A DNA stretch of 64,000 nt from assembly GCA_963777895.1 (NCBI GenBank), contig CAVZSF010000002.1:1-64000 (forward strand). The letters run 5' to 3'. The DNA is from UBA2241 sp963777895 (GTDB taxonomy: Bacteria; Actinomycetota; Thermoleophilia; UBA2241). Shown here piece by piece: positions 37,066 to 45,746 of this stretch. A program made the position numbers and the translations under genes. Position 1 is the first letter of the stretch, and each line of letters begins with the position of its first letter. The notes beneath the pieces were generated by a model that saw only the letters and a list, made by a program, of their open reading frames with translations, was not told the origin of the DNA and did no database searches.

Positions 37066-38969
37066 ATGCCTCACGGCTACAACGACCGGGTCGCGCACGT
37101 CGACCTGACGACGGGCGAGGTCAACGTCGAGCAGCCCGGCGAGCAGTTCTACCTGACCTACCTGGGCGGCAGCGCCCTGGCCGCCTACTACCTGCTGCGC
37201 GACGTGCCCGCCGGCGCCGACCCGCTGGGGCCGGACAACGTGCTGGTGATCGCGCCGAGCATCGTGACGGGGGCGGCGGTCTCGGGCACGTCGCGCTTCA
37301 ACGTGACGGCGAAGTCGCCCGAGAGCGGGCCTCATCGGGGACGCCCAGTGCGGCGGCCACTTCGGGCCCCAGCTCAAGTTCGCGGGCTTCGACGCGCTGG
37401 TCGTGCACGGCCGCGCGGCCGAGCCCGTGTACCTGTGGGTCCACGACGACACGGTCGAGGTGCGCCCCGCCGGCCCACCTGGCCGAGCTCGCGACCAGGG
37501 AGACCCAGGAGGCGATCCGCGCCGAGCTCGACGATCCGCGCGCGCAGATCGTGCAGTGCGGGCCGGCGGGCCGGCGCCGGGTGCGCTTCGCCAACCTCAC
37601 GAACAACCTGCACCACTTCGCCGGCCGCACGGGCATGGGCGCCGTGATGGGCTCCAAGAACCTCGTCGGCGTCGCGGCGCGCGGCAAGCGCCGCTACACG
37701 TTCGCCGACGAGGAGCGCGTCAAGGAGCTCGCCCGCAAGGGGGTCGACACCTTCAAGGACTCGCCCGGCTGGCAGGACTTCGGCGCCAACGGCACGCCGG
37801 TCCTCGTGGGCAACAACGAGAACATCGAGAACATCACGACGCGCAACTTCCGCGAGCCCGTCTTCGACGGCGTCGACAGCCTCAAGACCGACGTCTTCCA
37901 CTCGACCATCTACACGAAGCGCGACACCTGCTCGTTCTGCGTCATGCGCTGCAAGCAGCAGGCCGCCGCCGGCGAGCCCTGGCCCTTCGCCGACGACTAT
38001 GGCGCCCCCGAGTTCGAGACCATCGGGCTGCTCGGCACCAACCTCGAGGTGGGCGACTTCAAGGCCGTGGGCAAGGCCAACGAGATCTGCAACGCCAACG
38101 GCATGGACACGATCACGACGGGCGGCCTCATCGCCTTCGCGATCGAGTGCTACGAGAACGGCATCATCGGGCCGAAGGAGACCGACGGCCTGGAGCTGCG
38201 CTTCGGCAGCGGCGAGGTCCTCGTCGAGATGACGCGTCGCATCGCCGAGCGCGAGGGCATCGGCGACGTGCTCGCCGAGGGCTTCACGAGCGCGATCGCG
38301 GCCTTCGGCCCCGACTCCGCGCGCTACGCCGTCCAGGTCAAGGGCATCGGCCTGCCGGCCCACATGCCACAGGCCAAGAAGACGATGGCCCTCATGTACT
38401 CCGTGAACCCCTTCGGGCCCGACCACATGAGCTGCGAGCACGACGGCATGCTCAACGGCTGCGGCCCCGACATCGTCGGCCTCGGCATCGAGGGTCCCGT
38501 GCCTTTCGGCGAGATGAACGAGCAGAAGGTGCGCTACGTCGCCTACACCTCGTACTTCTACGCCCTGCTCGACACGCTCGAGCTGTGCGCCTTCTGCTTC
38601 TCGCCCGGCGGCCTCTACGGCTACCGCGACATCGAGGACATCGTCGCGGCGATCACCGGCTTCCCCGCAAATCTCTGGTACCTGATGAAGGTCGGGGAGC
38701 GCCGCGTGAACATGCTCAACGCGTTCAACGTGCGCGAAGGCGTCGCGCCCGAGCTCGACGCCCTGCCCGACAGGGTCTACGAGGCGTTCGAGAAGAGCGC
38801 GACGCCCGGCAAGCAGCTCGACCGCGACGAGATCGTCGCCGCGGCGCGGAGCTACTACGAGATCATGGGCTGGGACCCGGCGACGGGTGCGCCGCGCCAG
38901 GGCAAGCTGCGCGAGCTCGGGCTCGCCTGGGTGGAGCGGCTGCTCGCTGAAGAGCGGGCCGCAACGTGA
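37066..38969 (+). CDS. Aldehyde:ferredoxin oxidoreductase (AOR family), frame disrupted
   Basis: About 634 residues. ATG 37066 follows GGAGGTAACGGG. AOR enzymes hold a tungsto-bispterin cofactor and one [4Fe-4S] cluster and oxidise aldehydes to acids with ferredoxin. Seen here: N-terminal VAHVDLTTGEVNVE, YLGGSALAAYYL, GRTGMGAVMGSKNLV, cluster ligands C-x2-C-x3-C in DTCSFCVMRC and a distant Cys in LELCAFCFSPGG. Two single-base insertions, near 37330 (GGGCCTC) and 37470 (CCGGCCC), shift the frame twice; protein similarity continues through. It suggests an anaerobic lifestyle and an aldehyde intermediate in the pathway. Confidence 0.9.
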
Positions 38970-38997
38970 CTAATTGGCCCGAATGTCCCACGAAACC

Positions 38998-39026
38998 TTG
39001 ACACGCTATACGGTTTGGAATTGTCT
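38998..39026 (+). promoter_or_regulatory. Candidate promoter of the second permease
   Basis: TTGACA (38998-39003) with TTGTCT (39021-39026) at 17-bp spacing, in a local AT-rich stretch. The -10 match is poor. Confidence 0.35.
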
Positions 39027-39084
39027 TCCCCGCAACACCAAGCGACCAGTACCACTCATCAGTACTAGGTAGCGGACAAGGGGG

Positions 39085-40725
39085 ATGACTGTGGCTGACG
39101 ATATGCAGGGCACGGGCGCACCGGTGGCCACACCGCCACCGACGCGGTCAGTGGACGAGGACACGAGCAGGCTGCACGAGCTCGGGTACGCGCAGGAACT
39201 TTCGCGCAAGATGAGCGGGTTCTCGAACTTCGCCATCTCGTTCACCATCATCTCGATCCTCTCCGGGTGCCTCACGGTGTATCAGTACGGACTGCTGCAC
39301 GGCGGCCCGCCCGTGATGACCTGGGGCTGGCTGCTGGTGGGCACGCTGGTGTTGTTCGCCGGCCTGTCAATGGCCGAGATCTGCTCGGCCTTCCCGACGG
39401 CCGGCGGGCTTTACTACTGGGCGGCCAAACTCGCCCCGGGCAACAGCGCTCCGATTTGGTCCTGGTTCACGGGCTGGTTCAACCTGATCGGCCAAGTCGC
39501 CGTGACTGCCGGCATCAGCTTCGGCTGCGCCTACTCGGTCTCTGCCTTCATGGCCGAGTACACCGGCAACGCGTATTGGCTGGACCCCGGGTACACGATC
39601 GCCATTCTGGCCGTCATCCTCTTTGCCCAGGGCCTGCTGAACACGTTCGGCATCAGGTTGGTGGCCCTCCTCAACGACATCTCGGTCTGGTGGCACCTCA
39701 TCGGCGTCGCCGTCATCGTCGTCGTCCTCTTCTGGGCGCCGGAGTCTGGCGAGCACCAGTCCACCTCCTTCGTCTTCGGCAGCGAGGGGTGGGACGCGTT
39801 CGCCGGCCTCTCCGGGTTCACGGCGCCGTTGTTCGTGTTTCTTCTCGGCCTGCTGAACGCGCAGTACACCTTCACCGGCTATGACGCCTCGGCTCACGTC
39901 TCGGAGGAGACGATCCAGGCGAACCTGCAGGCCGCGAAAGGCATCGTCAGGTCCATCTGGGTCTCGCTCATCGCCGGCTTCATCCTGCTCGTCGGCGTGA
40001 GTTACGCGCTGCCGAAGACCTTTCCCGTGAGCTTCGGGGGGACCGAGTTCGCGGCCGTCCAGGACCTGTCTGGGGTCATCACGCCGTGGGCGGTGGCGTT
40101 CACCGCCTCGGCCGGCAGGACCATCGGCCTGTTGCTCATCCTCATCGTCATCGGCGCGCAGTTCTACTGCGGCATGTCGTCCGTGACGGCCAACTCGCGC
40201 ATGATCTACGCCTTCTCGCGCGACGGCGCCGTCCCGTTCTCGAACTTCTGGCATCGCGTCAACAAGAAGCACCGCGTCCCCGTGCGCTCGGCCTGGTTCG
40301 GCGCCGTCGGCGCCTTCCTCCTGGCCGTCCCGTGGCTCTGGAGCGCGGTCGCCTACTTCGCCGTCGTGTCGATCGCCGTCATCGGGCTGTACATCGCCTA
40401 CCTGATCCCGGTGTTCCTGCGGCGCATCAACCCCGGCGCGTTCAAGCCCGGCCCGTACAAGCTCGGCTGGTACGGACCGATCATCAACTGGATCGCGATC
40501 GTCTGGGTCGTGTTCATCTGCATCGTGTTCATGCTGCCGCAGTACTCGCCCATCACCGCGTCGACGTTCAACTACACGCCGGTGGCCGTTGGGGTCGTTG
40601 TCGGCGGAGCCGGCATCTGGTACGCGGTCTCGGCCCGGAAGTGGTTCAAGGGGCCGAAGGTCCAAGGCACGCCCGAAGAGCTCGCTGCGATCGAGCGCGA
40701 CCTCGAGCTCGTTGACGTCGAGTAG
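39085..40725 (+). CDS. APC-superfamily permease (GABA/choline-type amino acid permease)
   Basis: A 546-residue permease with about 12 membrane spans. ATG 39085 follows AAGGGGG. The N-terminus RLHELGYAQELSRKMSGFSNFAISFTIIS is typical of the BAT1/GABA-permease/HNM1-type branch of the APC family, whose yeast member HNM1 carries choline. SMAEICSAFPTAGGLYYW and FTGYDASAHVSEET are further family motifs. It probably imports an amine or amino-alcohol for the cluster. It ends at TAG 40723-40725; read-through would add only about 22 residues, so this TAG is a normal stop. Confidence 0.9.
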   Translation: MTVADDMQGTGAPVATPPPTRSVDEDTSRLHELGYAQELSRKMSGFSNFAISFTIISILSGCLTVYQYGLLHGGPPVMTWGWLLVGTLVLFAGLSMAEICSAFPTAGGLYYWAAKLAPGNSAPIWSWFTGWFNLIGQVAVTAGISFGCAYSVSAFMAEYTGNAYWLDPGYTIAILAVILFAQGLLNTFGIRLVALLNDISVWWHLIGVAVIVVVLFWAPESGEHQSTSFVFGSEGWDAFAGLSGFTAPLFVFLLGLLNAQYTFTGYDASAHVSEETIQANLQAAKGIVRSIWVSLIAGFILLVGVSYALPKTFPVSFGGTEFAAVQDLSGVITPWAVAFTASAGRTIGLLLILIVIGAQFYCGMSSVTANSRMIYAFSRDGAVPFSNFWHRVNKKHRVPVRSAWFGAVGAFLLAVPWLWSAVAYFAVVSIAVIGLYIAYLIPVFLRRINPGAFKPGPYKLGWYGPIINWIAIVWVVFICIVFMLPQYSPITASTFNYTPVAVGVVVGGAGIWYAVSARKWFKGPKVQGTPEELAAIERDLELVDVE

Positions 40726-40800
40726 GCAGGGGGTCGCGAAGAGACACAGACCACGTCCGATCGAAGCGCGGCAGGGTGGCTGCCGCTGAAGTAGTAGTGG

Positions 40801-40836
40801 GTCGGGCGCGGCGGGCGAGCGCCCGCCGCGCCCGAC
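40801..40836 (+). terminator. Strong GC-rich terminator after the second permease
   Basis: A perfect 16-bp stem (40801-40816 with 40821-40836) with loop GAGC, 75 bp after the stop codon. Only a CGTTCGTT sequence follows instead of a T-tract. Confidence 0.7.
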
Positions 40837-40873
40837 CCGTTCGTTCTCCGCATAAGACGACCCGTTCGTTCTC
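40834..40873 (+). repeat. Direct repeat before the second GS-like gene
   Basis: GACCCGTTCGTTCTC occurs at 40834-40848 and 40859-40873, a 25-bp period. It lies just before the ribosome-binding site and could be a regulator-binding site or a small duplication. Confidence 0.5.
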
Positions 40874-40896
40874 TGCAGATGACTAAGGAGGCAGCA

Positions 40897-42274
40897 TTGT
40901 CCGGCAACCTGGACCTGACCAAGCTTGAGGAGCTGGCGACGGCCGGCGAGATCGACACCGTCCTGTGCATGTTCCCCGACATGCAGGGCCGCTTCGTCGG
41001 CAAGCGCATCGTGCCGCGCTACTTCCTCGAGGAGGTGCTCGCCGACGCCGGTCTGCATGCCTGCGAGTACCTGCTGACCGTGGACATCCAGACCGAGGTC
41101 ACCCCGGGCTACAAGTTCGCCTCGTGGCAGACCGGCTACGGCGACTTCACCATGGTGCCGGACCTTTCGACGTTGCGCATCTGCCCGTGGATCGACAAGA
41201 CGGCCATGGTGATCTGCGACCTCGACGACGAGGAGAGCGGCAAGCCGATCGAGGTCGCCCCGCGCACGATCCTCAAGCGGCAGCTCGAGAAGGCGCGCAA
41301 GGCGGGCTTCACCGCCAAGATGGCGAGCGAGCTCGAGTTCTACCTGTTCATGGACTCGTACCGCGAGCTCGCCGACAGCCGCTACAGCATGCCGCGCACC
41401 CTCGTCCACGTACATGATCGACTACCACATGCTGCAGACCACGAGGGACGAGCCGATCATCCGCAAGATCCGCAACGACATGCTGGCGGCGGGCATCCCG
41501 ATCGAGTTCTCGAAGGGCGAGACGGGCTTCGGCCAGCACGAGATCAACATCACCTTCGCCGAGGCGCTCGATGCGGCCGACAACCACACCATCTTCAAGC
41601 AGGGCTGCCGCGAGATCGCCGACGCCGCCGGGCAGGCCATCACCTTCATGGCGAAGTGGGCCATGAACCAGGCCGGCTCGTCCTGCCACATCCATTCGAG
41701 TCTCTGGAACGAGGACGGCAGCGACTCCGCGATGTGGGACGCCGACCAGCCCTACAACATGTCGGAGACCTTCCAGCACTACCTCGCCGGCCAGCTGGCC
41801 ACGGGTCGCGAGCTGGCCTGGATGTTCGCGCCGACGGTGAACTCGTACAAGCGCTATCAGGCCGGCTCCTGGGCGCCGATGGCGTGCGTGTGGAGCGGCG
41901 ACAACCGCACCGTGGGCTATCGGCTCGTCGGCCACAAGAAGGGCTATCGCGTCGAGAACCGCATGCCGGGCGCCGACGCCAACGTCTATCTGGCCTTCGC
42001 CGCCACGATCGCGGCCGGCATGTACGGCATCGAGCACAAGCTCGAGCTGCCGCCACGCTTCGAGGGCAATGCCTACGCGGCCGAGGGCATCACCCGCCTG
42101 CCCACGTCGCTGCACGAGGCCATCCTCGAGTTCGAGAAGAGCGAGGCGGCCCGCGAGATGTTCGGTGACGACGTGTTCGCGCACCTTCTCAACTGCGCCA
42201 AGCAGGAGCAGAGCGTGTTCGACAACAACGTCGTGACCGAGTGGGAGGTCCAGCGCTACTTCGAACAGGTGTGA
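40897..42274 (+). CDS. Glutamine synthetase-like gamma-glutamyl ligase 2, frame disrupted
   Basis: About 459 residues. I choose TTG 40897 because a perfect AAGGAGG ends 5 bases upstream; the in-frame ATG 40879 would place that site inside the gene. N-terminal CMFPDMQGRFVGKRIVP resembles GlnA3/GlnA4-like ligases. MASELEFYLF, FGQHEINITF, ITFMAKW, SSCHIHSSLW, NSYKRYQAGSWAP and VENRMPGADANVYLAFA form the catalytic half. A single-base shift near 41405 splits it. It is only about a quarter identical by eye to the first GS-like protein, so the two probably ligate different amines. Confidence 0.87.
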
Positions 42275-42296
42275 CGCAACGGCGAAGGGCCGTCGC

Positions 42297-42978
42297 GTGA
42301 GCCGCGGCCAGGACCCCGTCGCCCCCGCCCCCCGGGGGATGGACGCCGGGCTCCCCCCGCTCGTGTTGTTCGACCACGACGGGGTCCTGGCCGATTCGTT
42401 TGCCGTCTTCAGTGAGGCCTTCCTCGCGGCGTGCCGCGAGGAAGGCCTCACGGCCGTTCGCACGCCCGACGACGTGCGCGCCCTCTTCGGCGACAACGTC
42501 TACGTGAGCCTCGAGCGCGCGGGGGCGAGCCGCCGGCAGGTGCCGCGACATCCTCGACGCGCACGTCTGCGGTGACGTTGCGCGAGGCCGAGGCGATGCC
42601 CCCGTTCCCGGGCGTGCCCGAGGCGCTCGCGGCGCTGGCGGCCACGCACCGCATCGCCATCGTCACTTCCAACACCGAGGCCGTCGTGGGCAACTGGCTC
42701 GCGGTGCACGGCGTGACCGGCGTGGCGGAGATCGCGGGACCCGAGAAGGCGGCCAGCAAAGTCGAGAAGATCAGGATGCTGGCCGCCCGTCACCCGCGAC
42801 AGGCCACGCTCTGGTTCGTCGGCGACACGACGGGGGACATGCGCGAGGCGCTGGAGGCCGGCGCCGTCCCGCTTGGGCGTCGCGTGGGGGTGGCACGAGC
42901 CCGGACCAGCTTCTGGCGGCCGGCGCGGCGCGCGTCGCGCGCACGCCGGCCGAGATCGTCACGATCGTCCAGGGCTGA
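42297..42978 (+). CDS. HAD-superfamily phosphatase, frame disrupted
   Basis: About 227 residues; GTG 42297 lies 22 bp after the GS-like stop. HAD motifs: LFDHDGVLADS (nucleophile Asp), IVTSNTE (motif II), EKAASKVEKI (motif III Lys) and FVGDTTGDMREAL (motif IV). The layout is that of phosphoglycolate-phosphatase-like enzymes. Small indels near 42540, 42580 and 42905 break it; after correction it stops at TGA 42976-42978 with RTPAEIVTIVQG. It is the last gene of the cluster and might remove phosphate from a pathway intermediate. Confidence 0.8.
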
Positions 42979-43033
42979 GGTCGCCGGTCCTCACCCCGGC
43001 CAGGCCTTCTCCGGCCGGCCGGTCCTTCTCCTG

Positions 43034-43273
43034 CTACTCTGCCGGCGGGGTCCAGTCGCGAGCTACGCGCCACTCGCTGCGCAACACCGCCGCGTACACC
43101 TCGCCCGCCTTCGCCCCGCCCTGTGTGACGTCGAGGATCGCCTGGGTGCGTGCCGCCCGTGCGGTGAGGCCCGGCTTGCGCGCGGCTTCGCCGAGCAGTT
43201 GCCAGCGGTCACCGTCCGTCTGGCGGAGCACCACGAAGCCTGGGCGGCCGCCTGTCTGCGTGCTCTCGTTCAT
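43034..43273 (-). CDS. Small conserved-looking protein, function unknown
   Basis: 79 residues with no signal peptide or membrane helix. ATG 43273 overlaps the stop of the antiporter gene (ATGA), so it is co-translated with it. PGFVVLRQTDGDRWQLLGEAARKPGLTARAARTQAI followed by GEVYAAVLRSEWR looks like a folded small domain. I do not recognise a family. Coupling to a KhtTU-like pair is the only clue. Confidence 0.65.
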   Translation of the reverse strand: MNESTQTGGRPGFVVLRQTDGDRWQLLGEAARKPGLTARAARTQAILDVTQGGAKAGEVYAAVLRSEWRVARDWTPPAE

Positions 43274-44571
43274 CCCGATCCTTCCCCCTGTCCTGCCGGA
43301 CGTCTACGCTCATCGGCCAGCTCCGATGACCCGTGCTGCCCTCCCGCCCCCTGGGCGCCCGCTGGCGACGCCCCGCCCTTCTTCCAGAACCTGCGTGTGA
43401 GGGGATCGGCGAACCGTGTGAGGACCGGACCCGTGACTGCGGTGAACAGGACGTACGCAGCGGCAAGTGCTCCGAGACGGGACTCGCCGCCGCCCGCAAC
43501 CGCCAGACCAGCGATCACGATGGAGAACTCGCCCCGGGCGATGAGCGCGGTGCCCGCGCGAACGCGGCCTGGCACCGCGCTCCCCATCCTTTGGGCTGCC
43601 AGCCATCCAGTCGCGAGCTTCGTGGCGGACGTCACGACCCACAGGATGACGGCGACGAGCAGCACGGGACCGAATGCTCCGAGGTCGATCTGCTGCCCGA
43701 ACAACACGAAGAAGAAGGCGGCGAAGAGGTCGCGCAGCGGCGTAAGGAGCCTTCGCGAGCGCTCGGCGAGCGCTCCGGAGATGGCGAGACCCACGAGGAA
43801 GGCGATCACCCCGGCCGAGACCTGGAGCAGCTCCGCCAGCCCGCCGGCCACCAGGAGGAGCCCGACGACGGTGAGGAGCACGATCTCGTCGTTCGGATGC
43901 CAGATGCCGGCGCTCACCTTGTGGCCGTGGCGGAGCGCAATGCGCAGCGCTACGGCCGTGACGACGAGCGCCGCCCCGACGGACCCGAGCGCAGCCAGCG
44001 CGCCGCCGCCGGCGAGCAGCACGGCTACCAGGGGCAGGTACGGCGCCATCACGAGGTCCTCGATCACCAGGAGCGAGAGCACGGCAGGCGTCTCCCGGTT
44101 GCCGAGCCGATCGAGATCGTCCAGGACCTTCGCCGTGATGCTCGACGACGAGATGTAGGTGACGCCCCCGAGCAGCAGGGCCGTCGTCCAGCCCCACCCG
44201 AGGAGCAGCGCGGCGGCGAATCCGGGGGTGAAGTTCAGCACGACATCCACGGCCCCACCCAGCCAGCCGCCGCGGAGGACGTCGCCCACCTCCTCGCCCG
44301 TGTATTCGAGACCGAGCATGAAGAGCAGCAGCACGATGGCGACCTGCGAGACCACATCGACCGCCGTCTGCGAGAGGTCTGGCGGCTGGACGGCGCCGAT
44401 GAGGACGCCGGCCAGCAGATAGAGGGGGATGGGGGAGACCCCGACCCATTGGGCGAGCCGGGCCAGCACGGCGAGCGCCAGCAGCACGACGCCCAGCTCG
44501 ATGAAGAAGGACGTGACCCAGCCGGAGCCGCCGGCGCTCGCCACGAGACCGCTGACGGCGCCGGGCGTCAC
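43270..44571 (-). CDS. CPA2-family K+(Na+)/H+ antiporter, KhtU/KefB-like
   Basis: A 433-residue antiporter with about 12-13 membrane helices. GTG 44571 comes 4 bases after the stop of the KhtT-like gene. Motifs: LAGVLIGAVQPPDL, LLLFMLGLEYTGEEV, VTYISSSSITAKVLDDL, SLLVIEDLVMAPYLPL (conserved Asp) and ALIARGEFSIVIAGLA. It would expel potassium or sodium in exchange for protons. There is no C-terminal nucleotide-binding domain; regulation probably comes from the partner protein. Confidence 0.92.
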   Translation of the reverse strand: MTPGAVSGLVASAGGSGWVTSFFIELGVVLLALAVLARLAQWVGVSPIPLYLLAGVLIGAVQPPDLSQTAVDVVSQVAIVLLLFMLGLEYTGEEVGDVLRGGWLGGAVDVVLNFTPGFAAALLLGWGWTTALLLGGVTYISSSSITAKVLDDLDRLGNRETPAVLSLLVIEDLVMAPYLPLVAVLLAGGGALAALGSVGAALVVTAVALRIALRHGHKVSAGIWHPNDEIVLLTVVGLLLVAGGLAELLQVSAGVIAFLVGLAISGALAERSRRLLTPLRDLFAAFFFVLFGQQIDLGAFGPVLLVAVILWVVTSATKLATGWLAAQRMGSAVPGRVRAGTALIARGEFSIVIAGLAVAGGGESRLGALAAAYVLFTAVTGPVLTRFADPLTRRFWKKGGASPAGAQGAGGQHGSSELADERRRPAGQGEGSG

Positions 44572-44575
44572 AGCC

Positions 44576-45061
44576 TCAGCCTTGCGACAGGCTCTCCGAC
44601 AGCGCCGCCACGCCGGACTCGGTGCCCACGACCACGACGGTGTCGCCGGGCTCGAGCGTGAACGACGAGGCCGGCGCCGGTATGGTCTGGCCGTCGCGAA
44701 GGACGGCCACGATGGTCGCAGGCTCTTCGTCCCGGTGCTCGGCGTCGTGGACCGTGCACGCTGCGCACGCCGCCTCGGACTTGACCGGCAGCCAGTCGAT
44801 GATGAGACCCTGCAGCTGGAGCCGCATCGCGCCGATGTCCTCGGTCACCTGCGATTGCCCCAATAGCTCCGCGACGGCGTGGACCTCGTCTTCGTCGAGA
44901 CGGATGACATCGCGGCAGATGTCGGGGTCATCGGCGGCGTAAAGCAGGAGCTCCCGGCGGCCTGAACGGTGGACGATGAGACCCAGGCGCTGACCGGCGC
45001 GTGTGGTGAAATCGAACCGGATGCCGACTCCCGGCAGGCGTGTCTCGTGGATCTCGGTCAT
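44576..45061 (-). CDS. KhtT-like regulatory subunit with TrkA-C domain
   Basis: About 161 residues from ATG 45061 (an upstream in-frame start at 45103 lacks support). The N-terminal half MTEIHETRLPGVGIRFDFTTRAG with LGLIVHRSGRRELLLY is the KhtT opening. The C-terminal TrkA-C domain has TIVAVLRDGQTIPAPASSFTLEPGDTVVVVGT. In Bacillus KhtTU this subunit gates the antiporter in response to a nucleotide and pH. Its gene precedes the antiporter by 4 bp. Confidence 0.9.
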   Translation of the reverse strand: MTEIHETRLPGVGIRFDFTTRAGQRLGLIVHRSGRRELLLYAADDPDICRDVIRLDEDEVHAVAELLGQSQVTEDIGAMRLQLQGLIIDWLPVKSEAACAACTVHDAEHRDEEPATIVAVLRDGQTIPAPASSFTLEPGDTVVVVGTESGVAALSESLSQG

Positions 45062-45147
45062 GGCGGGAGTGTACCTACCCGCGTCGCGCGTGGTCATCAC
45101 CACGAGGGCGCCGGATCAGGGGACGCCCGGCCGGGGGCGTCGCAGCC

Positions 45148-45366
45148 TCACTCAGCTTGATCGGCAGTGCCGCACACGAATGCGTACCGGGCGAGGAGCT
45201 CGAACCAGTCGGTGTCGTCATCGGCGTCGTCGCAGGGCTCGAAGGCATCCTCGAGCTCGCGCAGCGAGGCCTCCGATGCGGGGCGGGTCTCGCCCACGCA
45301 GAGCTCGGGGACGCTCAGGACCCAACCGACGTCGATGGTCACGGGGATGCTGACGCGGTACGGCAC
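45148..45366 (-). CDS. Small acidic protein, function unknown
   Basis: 72 residues from GTG 45366 with AAAGGGG upstream. VSIPVTIDVGWVLSVPELCVGE followed by an acidic stretch (DAFEPCDDADDDTDWFELL). Coding bias and ribosome site support a real gene. No family recognised. Confidence 0.55.
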   Translation of the reverse strand: MPYRVSIPVTIDVGWVLSVPELCVGETRPASEASLRELEDAFEPCDDADDDTDWFELLARYAFVCGTADQAE

Positions 45367-45542
45367 GGCGCCCCTTTCGTCGAGGTGGTGGCGGCCGGCG
45401 CCGGCCCCGCGGCGCCGGCCGCTCTGCAGGGGAACGCTGCCACACGAGGCTCACCAGGGTTGCAGCGGCCGGTGGGCCGGCGCCGGCTCGTGGAGCGGGC
45501 GCCGGTGGCAGCGTTCGCGGCGGCAGACTAGCAGGCGGCCCG

Positions 45543-45594
45543 GACGGAACGAGGGCGGCGGAGGCGGTGAGCCTCCAGCCGCCCTCGTTCCGTC
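45543..45594 (-). terminator. Long GC-rich hairpin in the gap before propeller paralog 3
   Basis: GACGGAACGAGGGCGGC...GCCTCC pairs back with the complementary arm ending CGTTCCGTC at 45594, with a GGTGA loop. The rest of 45367-45746 holds only GC-rich sequence with further short inverted repeats and no convincing gene. Confidence 0.6.
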
Positions 45595-45746
45595 TCTCAG
45601 GGCGCTGGCTCGAGCGCGAAGCGCTGCACGAGGCCGTACTTCGAGACGGCGTCGACTGCGGTCACGCCCTTGCCGTCGAGGGTGAGCCCAGTAGCATGTT
45701 GGCGGCCCCGATCAGTCGGGTCTGCAGCCTGATGCGGCGAGCGTCC

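Noticed and set aside
40723..40725. TAG of the second permease as pyrrolysine
   Set aside because: Read-through adds only about 22 residues without family similarity before another TAG; it is an ordinary stop.
41348..42496. Minus-strand ORF of 382 residues across the second GS-like gene
   Set aside because: Opposite-strand shadow; the plus strand holds clear GS motifs.
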